Source: Muribaculaceae bacterium
GTDB lineage: Bacteria; Bacteroidota; Bacteroidia; Bacteroidales; Muribaculaceae
Length of the DNA: 64,000 bases
Direction of reading: 5' to 3'
Assembly (NCBI GenBank): GCA_017557625.1
Contig: JAFYYG010000001.1
Span: 1 to 64,000, forward strand
Both the position numbers and the translations under genes were made by a program. The notes beneath the pieces were generated by a model. That model had not been told where the DNA came from and did no database searches. It saw nothing but the letters and a program-made list of their open reading frames with translations. How positions within the stretch are numbered: position 1 is the stretch's first letter; every line of letters starts with the position of its first letter. Positions 56,451-64,000 of this stretch are shown piece by piece.

Positions 56451-57611
56451 ATGAACATTCGATTAGAACAACCCAATGATTACCGTGAGGTGGAGGAACT
56501 CACGCGGGAATCGTTTTGGAACGTGTATCGGCCTGGATGCACTGAGCATTTTGTGCTTAATCAATATAGAAGCAATCCTGACTTCATCCCCGAACTTGAC
56601 TTTGTGATGGAGGAAGATGGCAAGATTATAGGCCACATCATGTTTTCAAAAGCCTTGCTTGTGCTTGACGACGGCACTAGTTGCCCATCTTGGACTTTCG
56701 GACCCATCAGCATCCATCCTGACTATAAGCGCAATGGCTATGGCCTGAAACTGCTCAATTTCGCTCTCGAAAAGGCCCGAGAGATGGGCATCGGTTTCTT
56801 GTGCATGGAGGGCAACATAGAGTTCTACAAGAATGCAGGTTTCGACCTTGCCAGCAAACTCGGCATCCACTATCATGCCGAGCCACGTGATGCCGAGGTG
56901 CCTTATTTCCTCGCTCAAGAACTCATCCCCAGTTGGCTGAGAAGCAATGGCATCATCGAGGCAACTTATTGCCCTCCTAAGGGATATTTTGTCACCGATG
57001 AGAATCCAGAGGCTTTTGCCGCCTACGAAGCCACTTTCCCAAAGAAGGAGAAACTTCGCCTGCCAGGACAATTGACCTATGAAGGAATAATGGAAAATGA
57101 GAGAATATTACTGCGGCCATGGTGCGAGAGTGATGCCGAGGCGCTGTTCACTCTTGCCAGCGATCCCGATGTTGGTTCGCGTGCAGGCTGGCCACCCCAC
57201 AAGAGCGTGGAGGAGAGCCGCGAGATTGTACGCACCATCTTCATGAACGATAGCACGTGGGCTATTGTGTTTAAAGAAACAGGTGAGGTTGTAGGCGCAA
57301 TAGGATACGGCCCCTCGTGCGACTGCAACCTGCCCGCCCGAGAGGACGAGCCACTAATCGGTTACTGGCTGGGCAAACCCTATTGGAATCAAGGCATCTG
57401 CACCGAAGCGCTGCGGCTTATAGTGGAACACATTGTCAAGACGACAAGCATCCCATCGCTCATCAGCGGCCACTTCATTGACAACCCCGCCTCAGGCCGC
57501 GTGATGGAGAAATGTGGCTTCATCTCAACAGGAGAGACTTGTATCGACCCAAATCAATATCAAGGCGACAACCGCCCAATCCGCGTACTGAGACTGGAAT
57601 TGAAACGATAG
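56451..57611 (+). CDS. Tandem GNAT acetyltransferase
   Basis: A 386-residue protein with two GNAT folds. The first (about 1-170) has the acetyl-CoA loop FGPISIHPDYKRNGYGLKLL and YKNAGFDLASKLG, like stand-alone N-acetyltransferases of this size. The second (about 212-386) begins MENERILLRPWCESDAEALF, the typical start of a RimJ/RimL-type enzyme, with GYWLGKPYWNQGICTEALRL and NPASGRVMEKCGFISTGE. The junction looks like two ORFs joined in frame. Each half seems intact. Substrates unknown: small amines, antibiotics or protein N-termini are all possible. Confidence 0.85.
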   Translation: MNIRLEQPNDYREVEELTRESFWNVYRPGCTEHFVLNQYRSNPDFIPELDFVMEEDGKIIGHIMFSKALLVLDDGTSCPSWTFGPISIHPDYKRNGYGLKLLNFALEKAREMGIGFLCMEGNIEFYKNAGFDLASKLGIHYHAEPRDAEVPYFLAQELIPSWLRSNGIIEATYCPPKGYFVTDENPEAFAAYEATFPKKEKLRLPGQLTYEGIMENERILLRPWCESDAEALFTLASDPDVGSRAGWPPHKSVEESREIVRTIFMNDSTWAIVFKETGEVVGAIGYGPSCDCNLPAREDEPLIGYWLGKPYWNQGICTEALRLIVEHIVKTTSIPSLISGHFIDNPASGRVMEKCGFISTGETCIDPNQYQGDNRPIRVLRLELKR

Positions 57612-57634
57612 AAAACGATTTTTTATTAAACCAA

Positions 57635-57856
57635 AGAGGCTGTGTCAAAAATAAAAAACAACTGATTTTTAAATAAAATGCTCACCCTCGCAATGCATTG
57701 AGCAATCTCATGCTTTGACTCGCTTAACCGCATTTTTCTGATTAATCTGATTATTTATAAATTCACAAAAACCTATAAACCAGGGTGTTGAGAAATTCAG
57801 AACATTCAGATAATTCAGTTGTTTATATCAAAATCTGAGTTTGACACACCCTCTTT
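57635..57856. mobile_element. MITE-like element, copy 3
   Basis: Left end AGAGGCTGTGTCAAAAAT, right end TTTGACACACCCTCTTT, giving imperfect terminal inverted repeats of about 16 bases. Internal AACAACTGATTTTTAA faces ATAATTCAGTTGTTTAT. It contains the 30-base hairpin module also found at 3109-3136. No coding capacity. Confidence 0.6.
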
Positions 57857-57861
57857 CTCAC

Positions 57862-57949
57862 TAAAGTCCCTTGAAAAAGTGTGGCACTCAACCAAAAGTC
57901 CCTTGAAAAAGTGTAAGATTTTACCCAAAAGTCCCTTGAAAAAGTGTAA
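57862..57949 (+). repeat. 33-bp periodic array, 3 units (GTCCCTTGAAAAAGTGTAA type)
   Basis: Units at 57862, 57894 and 57927 (32 then 33 bases apart), the same sequence as the array at 60453. It is followed by the remnant 3' end of a DUF4143 ATPase gene at 57964-58004. Confidence 0.85.
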
Positions 57950-57963
57950 AAATATTTGGAAAG

Positions 57964-58004
57964 TTGCCTGACTTTATATGACATTTATGCTCACAGAGTT
58001 CTGA
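57964..58004 (+). pseudogene. Remnant of the 3' end of a DUF4143 ATPase gene
   Basis: TTG CCT, two extra bases, then codons for LYMTFMLTEF and a stop. The intact gene at 60612 ends LPLYMAFMLTEY and a stop. Only about 13 codons are left directly after the repeat array, as if the body of the gene had been deleted. Confidence 0.65.
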
Positions 58005-58135
58005 TTTATGAGACATCGTAGCCAAAAGACAAATACACTAATCAAAATTTTCTACTGCAACTATGGCTTTGTGACACCATAGGTGCAACTTTGTGAGAGT
58101 CCCACCCATTCACTTTCCCCAACACTTATAATTAA
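58005..58135. other. Intergenic stretch, nothing recognised
   Basis: No coding region or clear repeat. It lies between the DUF4143 remnant and the composite inverted-repeat element. Confidence 0.4.
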
Positions 58136-58530
58136 CGTAAGTTCGACGAATTTATCTTTTGATAATCACTCTGTTAGTAGCTCCCCCTCTAAGGCTCCCA
58201 CCCCTCTGCCTTTCAGGCACCTCCCCTCAGGCAGGGGAGGAATTGGGGTTGTGGGGAGTATGATAGTCTCAAGGAATTACAATTTCGCTTTTATCATACC
58301 CCTCAGTCACTTCGTGACAGAGGGTGTGTCAAAATTCTGGTTTAGTGCGCTTCGCGCAGAAATCTAACAAATCATCACAAATCAAACATTTATTTAATTT
58401 GTTGGTTTCAAGCAAATTAATTATTTGTTAGATTTGGAAATATTTGAATGATTTCTCACGCGTAGCGTGACTCCTCTATTTTGACACACCTCCAACTGAA
58501 ACACAGCAAGTTATTTTCGTCGAACTCACG
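58136..58530. mobile_element. Composite element with CGTnAGTTCGACGAA inverted ends
   Basis: CGTAAGTTCGACGAA (58136) faces TTCGTCGAACTCACG (to 58530), an inverted pair matching at 14 of 15 bases. Inside are a GC-rich part with stems GCCTTTCAGGC and CCTCCCCT-CAGGC-AGGGGAGG, and the complete MITE-like copy 4 (58319-58492). No transposase gene. Probably a non-autonomous element with another nested in it. Confidence 0.5.
58319..58492. mobile_element. MITE-like element, copy 4
   Basis: Left end AGAGGGTGTGTCAAAATTC, right end CTATTTTGACACACCTCC. Contains stems TGCGC-TTC-GCGCA and CACGC-GTA-GCGTG and an inverted pair AATCTAACAAAT / TATTTGTTAGATT. No coding capacity. Confidence 0.6.
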
Positions 58531-58541
58531 AAAAATAAAAA

Positions 58542-58579
58542 ACAAGTACCGCGGTGTTTCAAAGGACCGCAGTACTTGT
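58542..58579 (-). terminator. Terminator of the BspA-like gene
   Basis: ACAAGTACCGCGGT (58542-58555) pairs with ACCGCAGTACTTGT (58566-58579) at 13 of 14 positions. The minus strand continues TTTTTTATTTTTCG. Confidence 0.85.
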
Positions 58580-58604
58580 TCTAGAGATATTATTGATTGT
58601 GTTT

Positions 58605-59975
58605 TTAATCTTTCCTATTCCCTAACAAGATGTCGTAGATTGCAGTGACGTCGGCTGCAGTGACTACTCCATCACCGTTGACATCTCCATAAACTGGAGT
58701 GGTGCCACCGCCACCACCTTCTTCGATTATATTCAGGAACTGATTCCAAGGATAAGTAAATTGATATGACTCAAGTGTGCCTTCTGGAACATAGAGTTTG
58801 CAGTAATTAAAGCTTACCCCTCCGAAAATTTTGGTATTTGCGTTAGTCGTTTCATTATAGGTCACATTCTCAGGATTTTGGATTTTTGAATATATTGATT
58901 TCAAGCCAGTACAACCGTAAAATGCTGCCTTTCCAAACGAATTCACCGAGTTGCCTATAGTTACAGATGCCAAGTCAGTGCAATTACGGAAGGCCCATTC
59001 CCCAATAGAAGTCACCGAGTTTGGGATTTCTACAGAGGTCAAACCGGTTAATCCATTGCAGATAAAACTAGGAATAACCTTAATTTCGTTTCCAAATGTA
59101 AAAGTAGTAATTCCTAGGCCACCAAATGCCGATGACGATTCGCATGATACCGCATTCCAATTCACTGTCTTTAGTCCTGTGCAATTTTGGAAAGCGCTAT
59201 TGTTGATTGAGGTTAAAGAGTCAGGAATAGTTATTGATATTAAGCCTGTACAACCGAGAAAAGCCTGGTGTCCAATATAGGTAACCGAATTAGGGATGTC
59301 TATTGATGTTAACTCTGGGTATAAAGAAAAAGCATGGTTCAATATCTTTTTCACAGAATTTGGAATAATAGTGTTTGTGCAACCAGTTATTAGAGAATTT
59401 GTCTCGGTTTCTATAATGGCATTACAATTATCACGAGAATCAAACTTTGTATTGCCTCCATCTACAATAATTGAGCTTAAACCAGTACACCCTCCAAAAG
59501 CATTCATGTTATATCCCTGGCCTAATGTTACCACTGAATTTGGAAGAGATACCGAAGTCAAGCCAGTGCATTCACCAAAAGCCATCCATCCAATCGATGT
59601 CACCGAGTTGGGGATTTCAACCGAGGTCAAGCCACTGCAACCATAGAAAGCTTCAATGCTAATCGATGTCACCGAGTTGGGGATGGTCACCGAAGTCACG
59701 CCTGTGCAATTACAGAAGGCTTCGTCGCCAATCAAAGTCACCGAGTAAGTCGTGCCATTATAAGTCACACTTGATGGAATGTTTAATTCGCCAGTAAGAT
59801 TTGAATAACCATATCCATTACTTCCTGTTCCTTCATATGTCACCGTCACGCTTGTGCCATCGCTGTTGTAGTTATAGCATAGTCCATCTACCATAAAGTC
59901 GTAGGCACTTACCAATTGCGGAAGCATTGCTGCTATTATAGCGAGCAAAAATGATTTAAGAAATTTAATTTTCAT
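58605..59975 (-). CDS. Secreted BspA-like leucine-rich repeat protein with a dockerin repeat
   Basis: A 456-residue secreted protein; signal peptide MKIKFLKSFLLAIIAAMLPQ. From about residue 70 to 400 it is built of LRR_5 (BspA/TpLRR) units of 23 residues: IPNSVTSIGxxAFxxCTGLT-type repeats, some 10-12 of them. After a Gly-rich hinge (IIEEGGGGGTTPVYG) comes one dockerin-type repeat (DVNGDGVVTAAD, AIYDILLGNRKD). BspA-type proteins bind host or bacterial surface ligands. Transcribed towards the terminator at 58542-58579; a G8 tract lies 218 bases upstream of the start. Confidence 0.88.
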   Translation of the reverse strand: MKIKFLKSFLLAIIAAMLPQLVSAYDFMVDGLCYNYNSDGTSVTVTYEGTGSNGYGYSNLTGELNIPSSVTYNGTTYSVTLIGDEAFCNCTGVTSVTIPNSVTSISIEAFYGCSGLTSVEIPNSVTSIGWMAFGECTGLTSVSLPNSVVTLGQGYNMNAFGGCTGLSSIIVDGGNTKFDSRDNCNAIIETETNSLITGCTNTIIPNSVKKILNHAFSLYPELTSIDIPNSVTYIGHQAFLGCTGLISITIPDSLTSINNSAFQNCTGLKTVNWNAVSCESSSAFGGLGITTFTFGNEIKVIPSFICNGLTGLTSVEIPNSVTSIGEWAFRNCTDLASVTIGNSVNSFGKAAFYGCTGLKSIYSKIQNPENVTYNETTNANTKIFGGVSFNYCKLYVPEGTLESYQFTYPWNQFLNIIEEGGGGGTTPVYGDVNGDGVVTAADVTAIYDILLGNRKD

Positions 59976-60452
59976 TTGTTTTATATATTAAATAATAAAG
60001 TTATTCATGCTTTATATAATAGACACTAAAGTTGATCTGATTACTTGCCATGTTAGTGGAATCTATATCATTTATGAATCTCTTAGTTTTTATGCATACA
60101 CATGACAAATCTTCACAATCCTTTATGGTGGACTGTGCTTGGAGATCAATAGTGATGTGGATGAGTAATATCTATTTCTACTTATCGCAAATGGGGGGGG
60201 TAACAAGTTAATGCTCAATAAATTATATAATAATATTGAGATTCTTTTTAATATTTTGCAGCAAGTAGTCACGGTTTTTATAGCCTAATTTGGTTTATGA
60301 TTTAGTGTAAATTAGTTTGCAAAAATAGTAAATATAAAGGAATTATGCAATAGTTATGACTTTTTTCAAGCAATAACTGAATGTTACTTGTGTGGCTCTG
60401 CCACAGGCACGAGAATTAGTTTGTAACTCATACGTCTTGTAATCTTCGCACC
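59976..60452. other. AT-rich intergenic stretch with a G8 tract
   Basis: It contains a run of eight Gs at 60193-60200 followed by TAACAAGTTA. It is otherwise AT-rich, with no coding region. A TTTGCAAAAATAG motif near 60315 may hold a minus-strand promoter (TATTTTTG) for the BspA-like gene. Confidence 0.45.
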
Positions 60453-60573
60453 AAAAGTCCCTTGAAAAAGTGTAACGAAAAACTAAAAGTCCCTCGAAAA
60501 AGTGTAAGAAACATTAGGAAAGTCCCTTGAAAAAGTGTAAATTTGCAGCGAAAAGTCACTTGAAAAAGTGTAA
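60453..60573 (+). repeat. 33-bp periodic array, 4 units, on the DUF4143 ATPase promoter
   Basis: Units at 60453, 60485, 60518 and 60551 (spacing 32, 33, 33), each GTCCCTTGAAAAAGTGTAA with one or two changes, and 9-10-base unlike spacers. The promoter-like TAAATTTG at 60538-60545 overlaps units 3 and its spacer. The last unit ends 38 bases before the ATPase start. Iteron-like. Confidence 0.9.
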
Positions 60574-60611
60574 AAAATTTAATTAATCAGCTAATTTACA
60601 ATTATATATCT

Positions 60612-61943
60612 ATGTATAGGCGAAAAATAGAAAAAACTCTGCATAAGTGGAAGTCTCGGAACGACCATAATCCACTCGTCATTAAAGGGTGCCGCCAGTG
60701 CGGAAAAACTAGCAGTGTTCTGGCTTTTGCAAAGACAAATTATAAGCATGTCATTTATCTCGATTTTCACGAGCATGAAGAGTATAAAGCATTCTTTGCT
60801 GGCGCATTAAATACCGACACTATAGTGCTCAATATCACCATCGGGATGCCAGATGTAAAATTTGTGCCAGGTCATACTTGTCTCATACTTGATGAGATCC
60901 AAGAATGTCCAAGAGCCAGAGCGTCGCTCAAATTTTTTGCCTTAGACGGTCGCTATGATGTAATTTGCACAGGATCGCTGCTTGGAGTGAGCGGCTACAA
61001 GCTACCCGATAAAACAGATAAACAAGCATCAATACCAGTTGGCTTCGAAGAAAGCATAAATATGTATCCCATGGACTTCGAGGAATGGCTTTGGGCAAAT
61101 GGAGTGCAGCCGCAGCACTTTGATTACCTGCGACAATGCTTTGAGCGACAAGAGCCAGTTAACGAGGCCATTCATCGACACATGAGAGAGTTGCTGCTGA
61201 AATATATGATTGTGGGAGGTATGCCTGCAGCAGTTAAGACTTTCTTCACGTTCAACGACATGAATCAAGTGCAAACGGTTCAGCGTTACATAATTGAAGC
61301 TTATAAGGACGACATGATAAAATATGCCTCCAATCATGACCAACCGCTCATCAAAGAGTGCTTTGAGTCAATACCGGCACAATTAGCTCGTGAGAACAAG
61401 AAATTTACTTATTCCATCATTCGCAACAATGCCCGCGCTAGTCTGTATCAAGGCAGCCTGCAATGGATTGAAGATGCCGGAATCATCAGGAGATGTTATA
61501 ATCTGAGCATTACCGAATTACCTCTTGATGGTAACGCTATTAAAAATTCATTTAAGGTATATATGGCAGATATTGGGCTTTTGGTCAGTATGCTTGAAGA
61601 GGGAACTGCTTGGAGTATCATGCAAGGCAATCTGCATGGCTACAAAGGAGCAATTTTTGAGAACCTTGTCGCCGACATTTTAGGAAAAATGGGACGAAAA
61701 CTCTACTATTTCAAGAAAAATAGCGGATTGGAAATTGATTTTGTCATCCGCTACAAGGGAGAATGCTGCCCCATAGAATGTAAAGCTAGCACTGGCAACA
61801 CAAAGTCACTGAAGACTATTCTCAAGCACCCAGAACATTATCACGTGACACACGCCATCAAACTAGGAGACTACAACATTGGTAAAAACAACTCAATATT
61901 GACCTTGCCACTTTACATGGCATTCATGCTCACGGAGTACTGA
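60612..61943 (+). CDS. AAA ATPase with C-terminal DUF4143 domain
   Basis: A 443-residue protein starting MYRRKIEKTLHKWKSRNDHN. AAA_14 domain: Walker A GCRQCGKTSSVLAFA near residue 24-38, Walker B CLILDEIQECPRARASLKFF near 95, sensor ICTGSLLGVSG near 120. DUF4143 from about 215 to the end, with a PD-(D/E)xK-like set LEIDFVIRYKGECCPIECKA near 375-395. Family members are common and often many per genome in Bacteroidetes and archaea; their role is not established, though nuclease or DNA-linked function is suspected from the fold. A four-unit array overlaps its promoter, and a deleted copy with the same array lies 2.6 kb upstream. Confidence 0.9.
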   Translation: MYRRKIEKTLHKWKSRNDHNPLVIKGCRQCGKTSSVLAFAKTNYKHVIYLDFHEHEEYKAFFAGALNTDTIVLNITIGMPDVKFVPGHTCLILDEIQECPRARASLKFFALDGRYDVICTGSLLGVSGYKLPDKTDKQASIPVGFEESINMYPMDFEEWLWANGVQPQHFDYLRQCFERQEPVNEAIHRHMRELLLKYMIVGGMPAAVKTFFTFNDMNQVQTVQRYIIEAYKDDMIKYASNHDQPLIKECFESIPAQLARENKKFTYSIIRNNARASLYQGSLQWIEDAGIIRRCYNLSITELPLDGNAIKNSFKVYMADIGLLVSMLEEGTAWSIMQGNLHGYKGAIFENLVADILGKMGRKLYYFKKNSGLEIDFVIRYKGECCPIECKASTGNTKSLKTILKHPEHYHVTHAIKLGDYNIGKNNSILTLPLYMAFMLTEY

Positions 61944-62097
61944 TCTTAAAACCGAAATGAACTATTGGATGTGACCTTGGTCATGAGTGACAAAAGCCCC
62001 ATCGCAAATGACTATGCTGCCAATCAAATTTTGAATTTAAATTACATAAATTTCCAAAATAATCACCACTAATAGTAGAGGTTTAAGAAAAAAGTTG

Positions 62098-62105
62098 TAC
62101 CTTTG
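62098..62105 (+). promoter_or_regulatory. Bacteroidetes -7 promoter motif
   Basis: TACCTTTG, 58 bases upstream of the acyl-CoA synthetase gene. The rest of the 220-base gap shows nothing else. Confidence 0.6.
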
Positions 62106-62163
62106 TGGTTTGTAAAATTGTATTGACCTCAATACCTACTATTTACTGTTAATAATCATTTCT

Positions 62164-63783
62164 ATGAAACACTATCTGAAGACATTAGAGAACACTATCC
62201 GCAATCATTGGAACTTGAAAGCACTCTGTGACTATGGAGGCGAGTCATTCACCTACGGCAATCTTGCCACTCACGTCGAGCAGATGCGCCTTTTCTTTGC
62301 CGCCACAGGCATCAAGAAAGGCGACAAAATCGCTATCTGCGCACGCAACTCCGCACGCTGGGCGATGACCTTTTGGGGCATCAACGTGAACGAGTGCGTG
62401 GTGGTGCCTATCCTTGCCGATTTCCACCCCGACAGCGTCTCTAACCTCACCAACCATTCAGATAGCGTGATGCTCTTCACCAACGATGACATTTGGGCAA
62501 AGATGAATCCCGATGACATGCCCAACCTCAAAGCAGCCATCAACGTGAAGGACAACAACTTGCTTTGGCATCGCGACAATGCCGTGGCCAAGGCGTGGGA
62601 GAAGCGCGAGGAGGAGTTTAACAAACAATATCCCAGTGGCATGATGCCTGGTGATGTGACTTATCCCGGCGACAACTTCTACGACCTGGCAATCATCAAC
62701 TACACATCTGGCACCACGGGCAATCCCAAGGGCGTGATGCTCACCTACGGCGCCATGAGCGACACCGACGAGTTTGCCAATGCCCATTTTCCCAACACTC
62801 CCGGCGAGACCATCGTCTCAATGCTCCCAATGGCGCACATGTATGGCCTGGCAATTGAGTTCATACACCCCAACGTGGATGGCGTTACAGTCTATTTCTT
62901 AGGCAAGACACCGTCACCCACCACCCTGCTCAAAGCCATGCAGGAAGTGAGGCCCTATATGGTTATCACTGTGCCGCTGGTGATGGAGAAAATCTATGCC
63001 AATTCCATCAAACCCGCCTTAGAGAAGAGGGAAAAGCTACTGCGCATCCCAGGCATGAAGCGTGTGATTTACAGCGCCGCACGCCGAACAATCATGAAGG
63101 TGTTTGGCGGACAAGTGCAATGCTTCATCATGGGTGGCGCGGCACTCAATCCCGAGGCCGAGAAGTGCTTCAAGAAGATGAAACTGCCTTTCACCGTGGG
63201 TTACGGAATGACCGAGGCATGTCCACTGCTGGGCTACGCATGGTGGAAAGAGTTTGTGCCAGGCTCATGCGGCAAGCCAGTGCATGAAGTGCGCATCGAC
63301 AGCGAAGACCCACAGCACAAAGCCGGCGAAATCCAGGCGCGAGGCGCTAACATCACCATCGGCTACTACAAGAACCCCGAGGCCACTGCGGCATCTTTCA
63401 CCGACGACGGATGGTTCCGCACTGGCGACCTCGGCATAATGGACAAGAACGGTAACATCTTCATCCGCGGACGCATCAAGTCAATGATTCTCAACTCATC
63501 AGGACAGAACATCTACCCCGAAGAGGTGGAAGCGGTACTTAACAACTGCCAGTATGTTGACGAGTGCGTTGTCGTGGACCGAAAAGGCAAGATTGTGGCG
63601 CTGGTATATACCGACTTGCCTAAAGACATGGACGACGAGACCAAAGCCGCACTGCCAGCACAAATCCGCGACGAGGCCAACCTTTCACTCCCAGGCTACA
63701 GCAAAATCTCACAAGTGGAAATGCTCGACACACCATTTGAAAAAACCCCTAAAATGAGTATAAAGAGGTTCTTGTACAAGTAA
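62164..63783 (+). CDS. AMP-forming acyl-CoA synthetase (long-chain fatty acid-CoA ligase type)
   Basis: A 539-residue cytoplasmic or membrane-associated enzyme that activates fatty acids via acyl-AMP. Motifs: YTSGTTGNPKGVMLTYGAM near residue 180 (P-loop), GYGMTEACPLLGYA near 345, WFRTGDLGIMDKNGNIFIRG near 420-440, and RIKSMILNSSGQNIYPEEVE, all in family order. The C-terminal end FEKTPKMSIKRFLYK includes the catalytic lysine region, as in short FadD-like enzymes. It stands alone behind its own promoter. Confidence 0.93.
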   Translation: MKHYLKTLENTIRNHWNLKALCDYGGESFTYGNLATHVEQMRLFFAATGIKKGDKIAICARNSARWAMTFWGINVNECVVVPILADFHPDSVSNLTNHSDSVMLFTNDDIWAKMNPDDMPNLKAAINVKDNNLLWHRDNAVAKAWEKREEEFNKQYPSGMMPGDVTYPGDNFYDLAIINYTSGTTGNPKGVMLTYGAMSDTDEFANAHFPNTPGETIVSMLPMAHMYGLAIEFIHPNVDGVTVYFLGKTPSPTTLLKAMQEVRPYMVITVPLVMEKIYANSIKPALEKREKLLRIPGMKRVIYSAARRTIMKVFGGQVQCFIMGGAALNPEAEKCFKKMKLPFTVGYGMTEACPLLGYAWWKEFVPGSCGKPVHEVRIDSEDPQHKAGEIQARGANITIGYYKNPEATAASFTDDGWFRTGDLGIMDKNGNIFIRGRIKSMILNSSGQNIYPEEVEAVLNNCQYVDECVVVDRKGKIVALVYTDLPKDMDDETKAALPAQIRDEANLSLPGYSKISQVEMLDTPFEKTPKMSIKRFLYK

Positions 63784-63908
63784 GCCAATTCTACTCATTC
63801 GCCGTCTGAAAAAAACTGCGAGAAATTTATAGCACATCCCTTAATAGTCCAAAACAATTCCCAATTCCTAGACTTTTGACTGGTTTATGACAAAAAATGC
63901 TCTTTTTC

Positions 63909-63939
63909 TTGCATATTAACATAATTATTAGTAACTTTG
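63909..63939 (+). promoter_or_regulatory. Promoter of a gene beyond the window
   Basis: TTG near 63909, a 20-base spacer and TAACTTTG at 63932-63939, about 60 bases from the right edge. The last bases, ATTTAATGAA, may hold the start codon at 63996. Confidence 0.55.
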
Positions 63940-64000
63940 TCAACTTTTTAGAAAATTGTAAAACAACTATATTAACTCTCTAAATTTTGAATTTAATGAA

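Noticed and set aside
57862-57949. Short reverse-strand ORF with repeated HFFKGLL peptide
   Set aside because: The 32-base step between units breaks the reading frame, and the same arrays elsewhere are also out of phase.
60453-60573. CRISPR-like array
   Set aside because: Units of about 20 bases with only 9-10-base spacers, at most four units, no cas genes. Iteron-like spacing explains it better.
1-64000. tRNA, rRNA, tmRNA or known riboswitch
   Set aside because: No cloverleaf with a TTCnAnnC arm, no rRNA core sequences and no recognisable aptamer were seen on either strand; a covariance-model scan would settle this.

Overview
The window looks like a chromosome segment of a gut-type member of the Bacteroidales, closest in style to Prevotellaceae or Muribaculaceae. 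Several things point there. Many genes have the Bacteroidetes -7 promoter motif TAnnTTTG just upstream of the start. MurF and alanine racemase are fused. There are four-gene-family hallmarks such as OMP_b-brl TonB-type barrels, WG repeats, GSCFA, DUF4143 ATPases and Fibrobacter-type paralogous domains, and secreted proteins carry short dockerin-like calcium repeats (GDVNGDGxVTSADVTxLY). No rRNA or tRNA gene, CRISPR array, prophage or plasmid origin was seen.

Layout. 1-520: gene-free left edge made of small hairpins and a terminator. 520-9.7 kb: secreted LRR/dockerin protein, class I fumarase, an AAA-CYTH protein, an ATP-grasp-like protein, a DUF3298 protein, then a gene-poor stretch with an sRNA candidate, a MITE-like element, a 33-bp periodic array and a dockerin gene remnant. 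9.7-21.7 kb: MurF-Alr, GSCFA, an outer-membrane barrel, an ABC/YtrA-type GntR operon with a likely operator, a membrane protein and a CPA2 antiporter. 21.9-26.7 kb: folD, ftcD and hutU, which link histidine breakdown to the folate one-carbon pool. 26.7-32.9 kb: membrane LytTR regulator, WG-repeat protein, a DUF3089 hydrolase plus GH53 galactanase pair and a dockerin/Fib_succ protein. 33.4-46.8 kb: small accessory genes (LiaF-like, BamE-like, CAT-like, PNPOx-like, two CDP-alcohol phosphatidyltransferases, DUF3795, a GNAT-DUF3667 fusion, MerR) around a large M13 peptidase and a TonB-type barrel, ending with an iron alcohol dehydrogenase plus flavin reductase. 46.9-56.4 kb: second Fib_succ protein, ferritin-like protein with an unlisted 59-residue winged-helix protein, AraC regulator, a RAYT transposase with its own palindromes, a second alcohol dehydrogenase, another barrel, Fic and DUF1905. 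56.4-64 kb: double GNAT, 1 kb of repeats and element remnants, BspA-like LRR protein, DUF4143 ATPase with an iteron-like array, and an acyl-CoA synthetase.

The most interesting signals are at the repeat level. (1) Four arrays of about 20-bp units at a strict 32-33 bp period share the core TGAAAAAGTGTAA. One lies on the promoter of an AAA/DUF4143 ATPase gene, and another is followed by the last codons of a deleted second copy of that gene, so array and ATPase seem to form one unit. (2) A REPtron: a RAYT transposase with a DprA-like C-terminal extension, flanked by, containing and accompanied elsewhere by the perfect palindrome GTTGCGTTGTCAACGCAAC. (3) About fifteen heptamer arrays, each with its own word, mostly beginning within a few bases of a stop codon. 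(4) MITE-like elements ending in AGGGTGTGTCAAAA and a promoter-bearing intergenic repeat.

All functional assignments rest on motifs and gene order read by eye. No database search was run.
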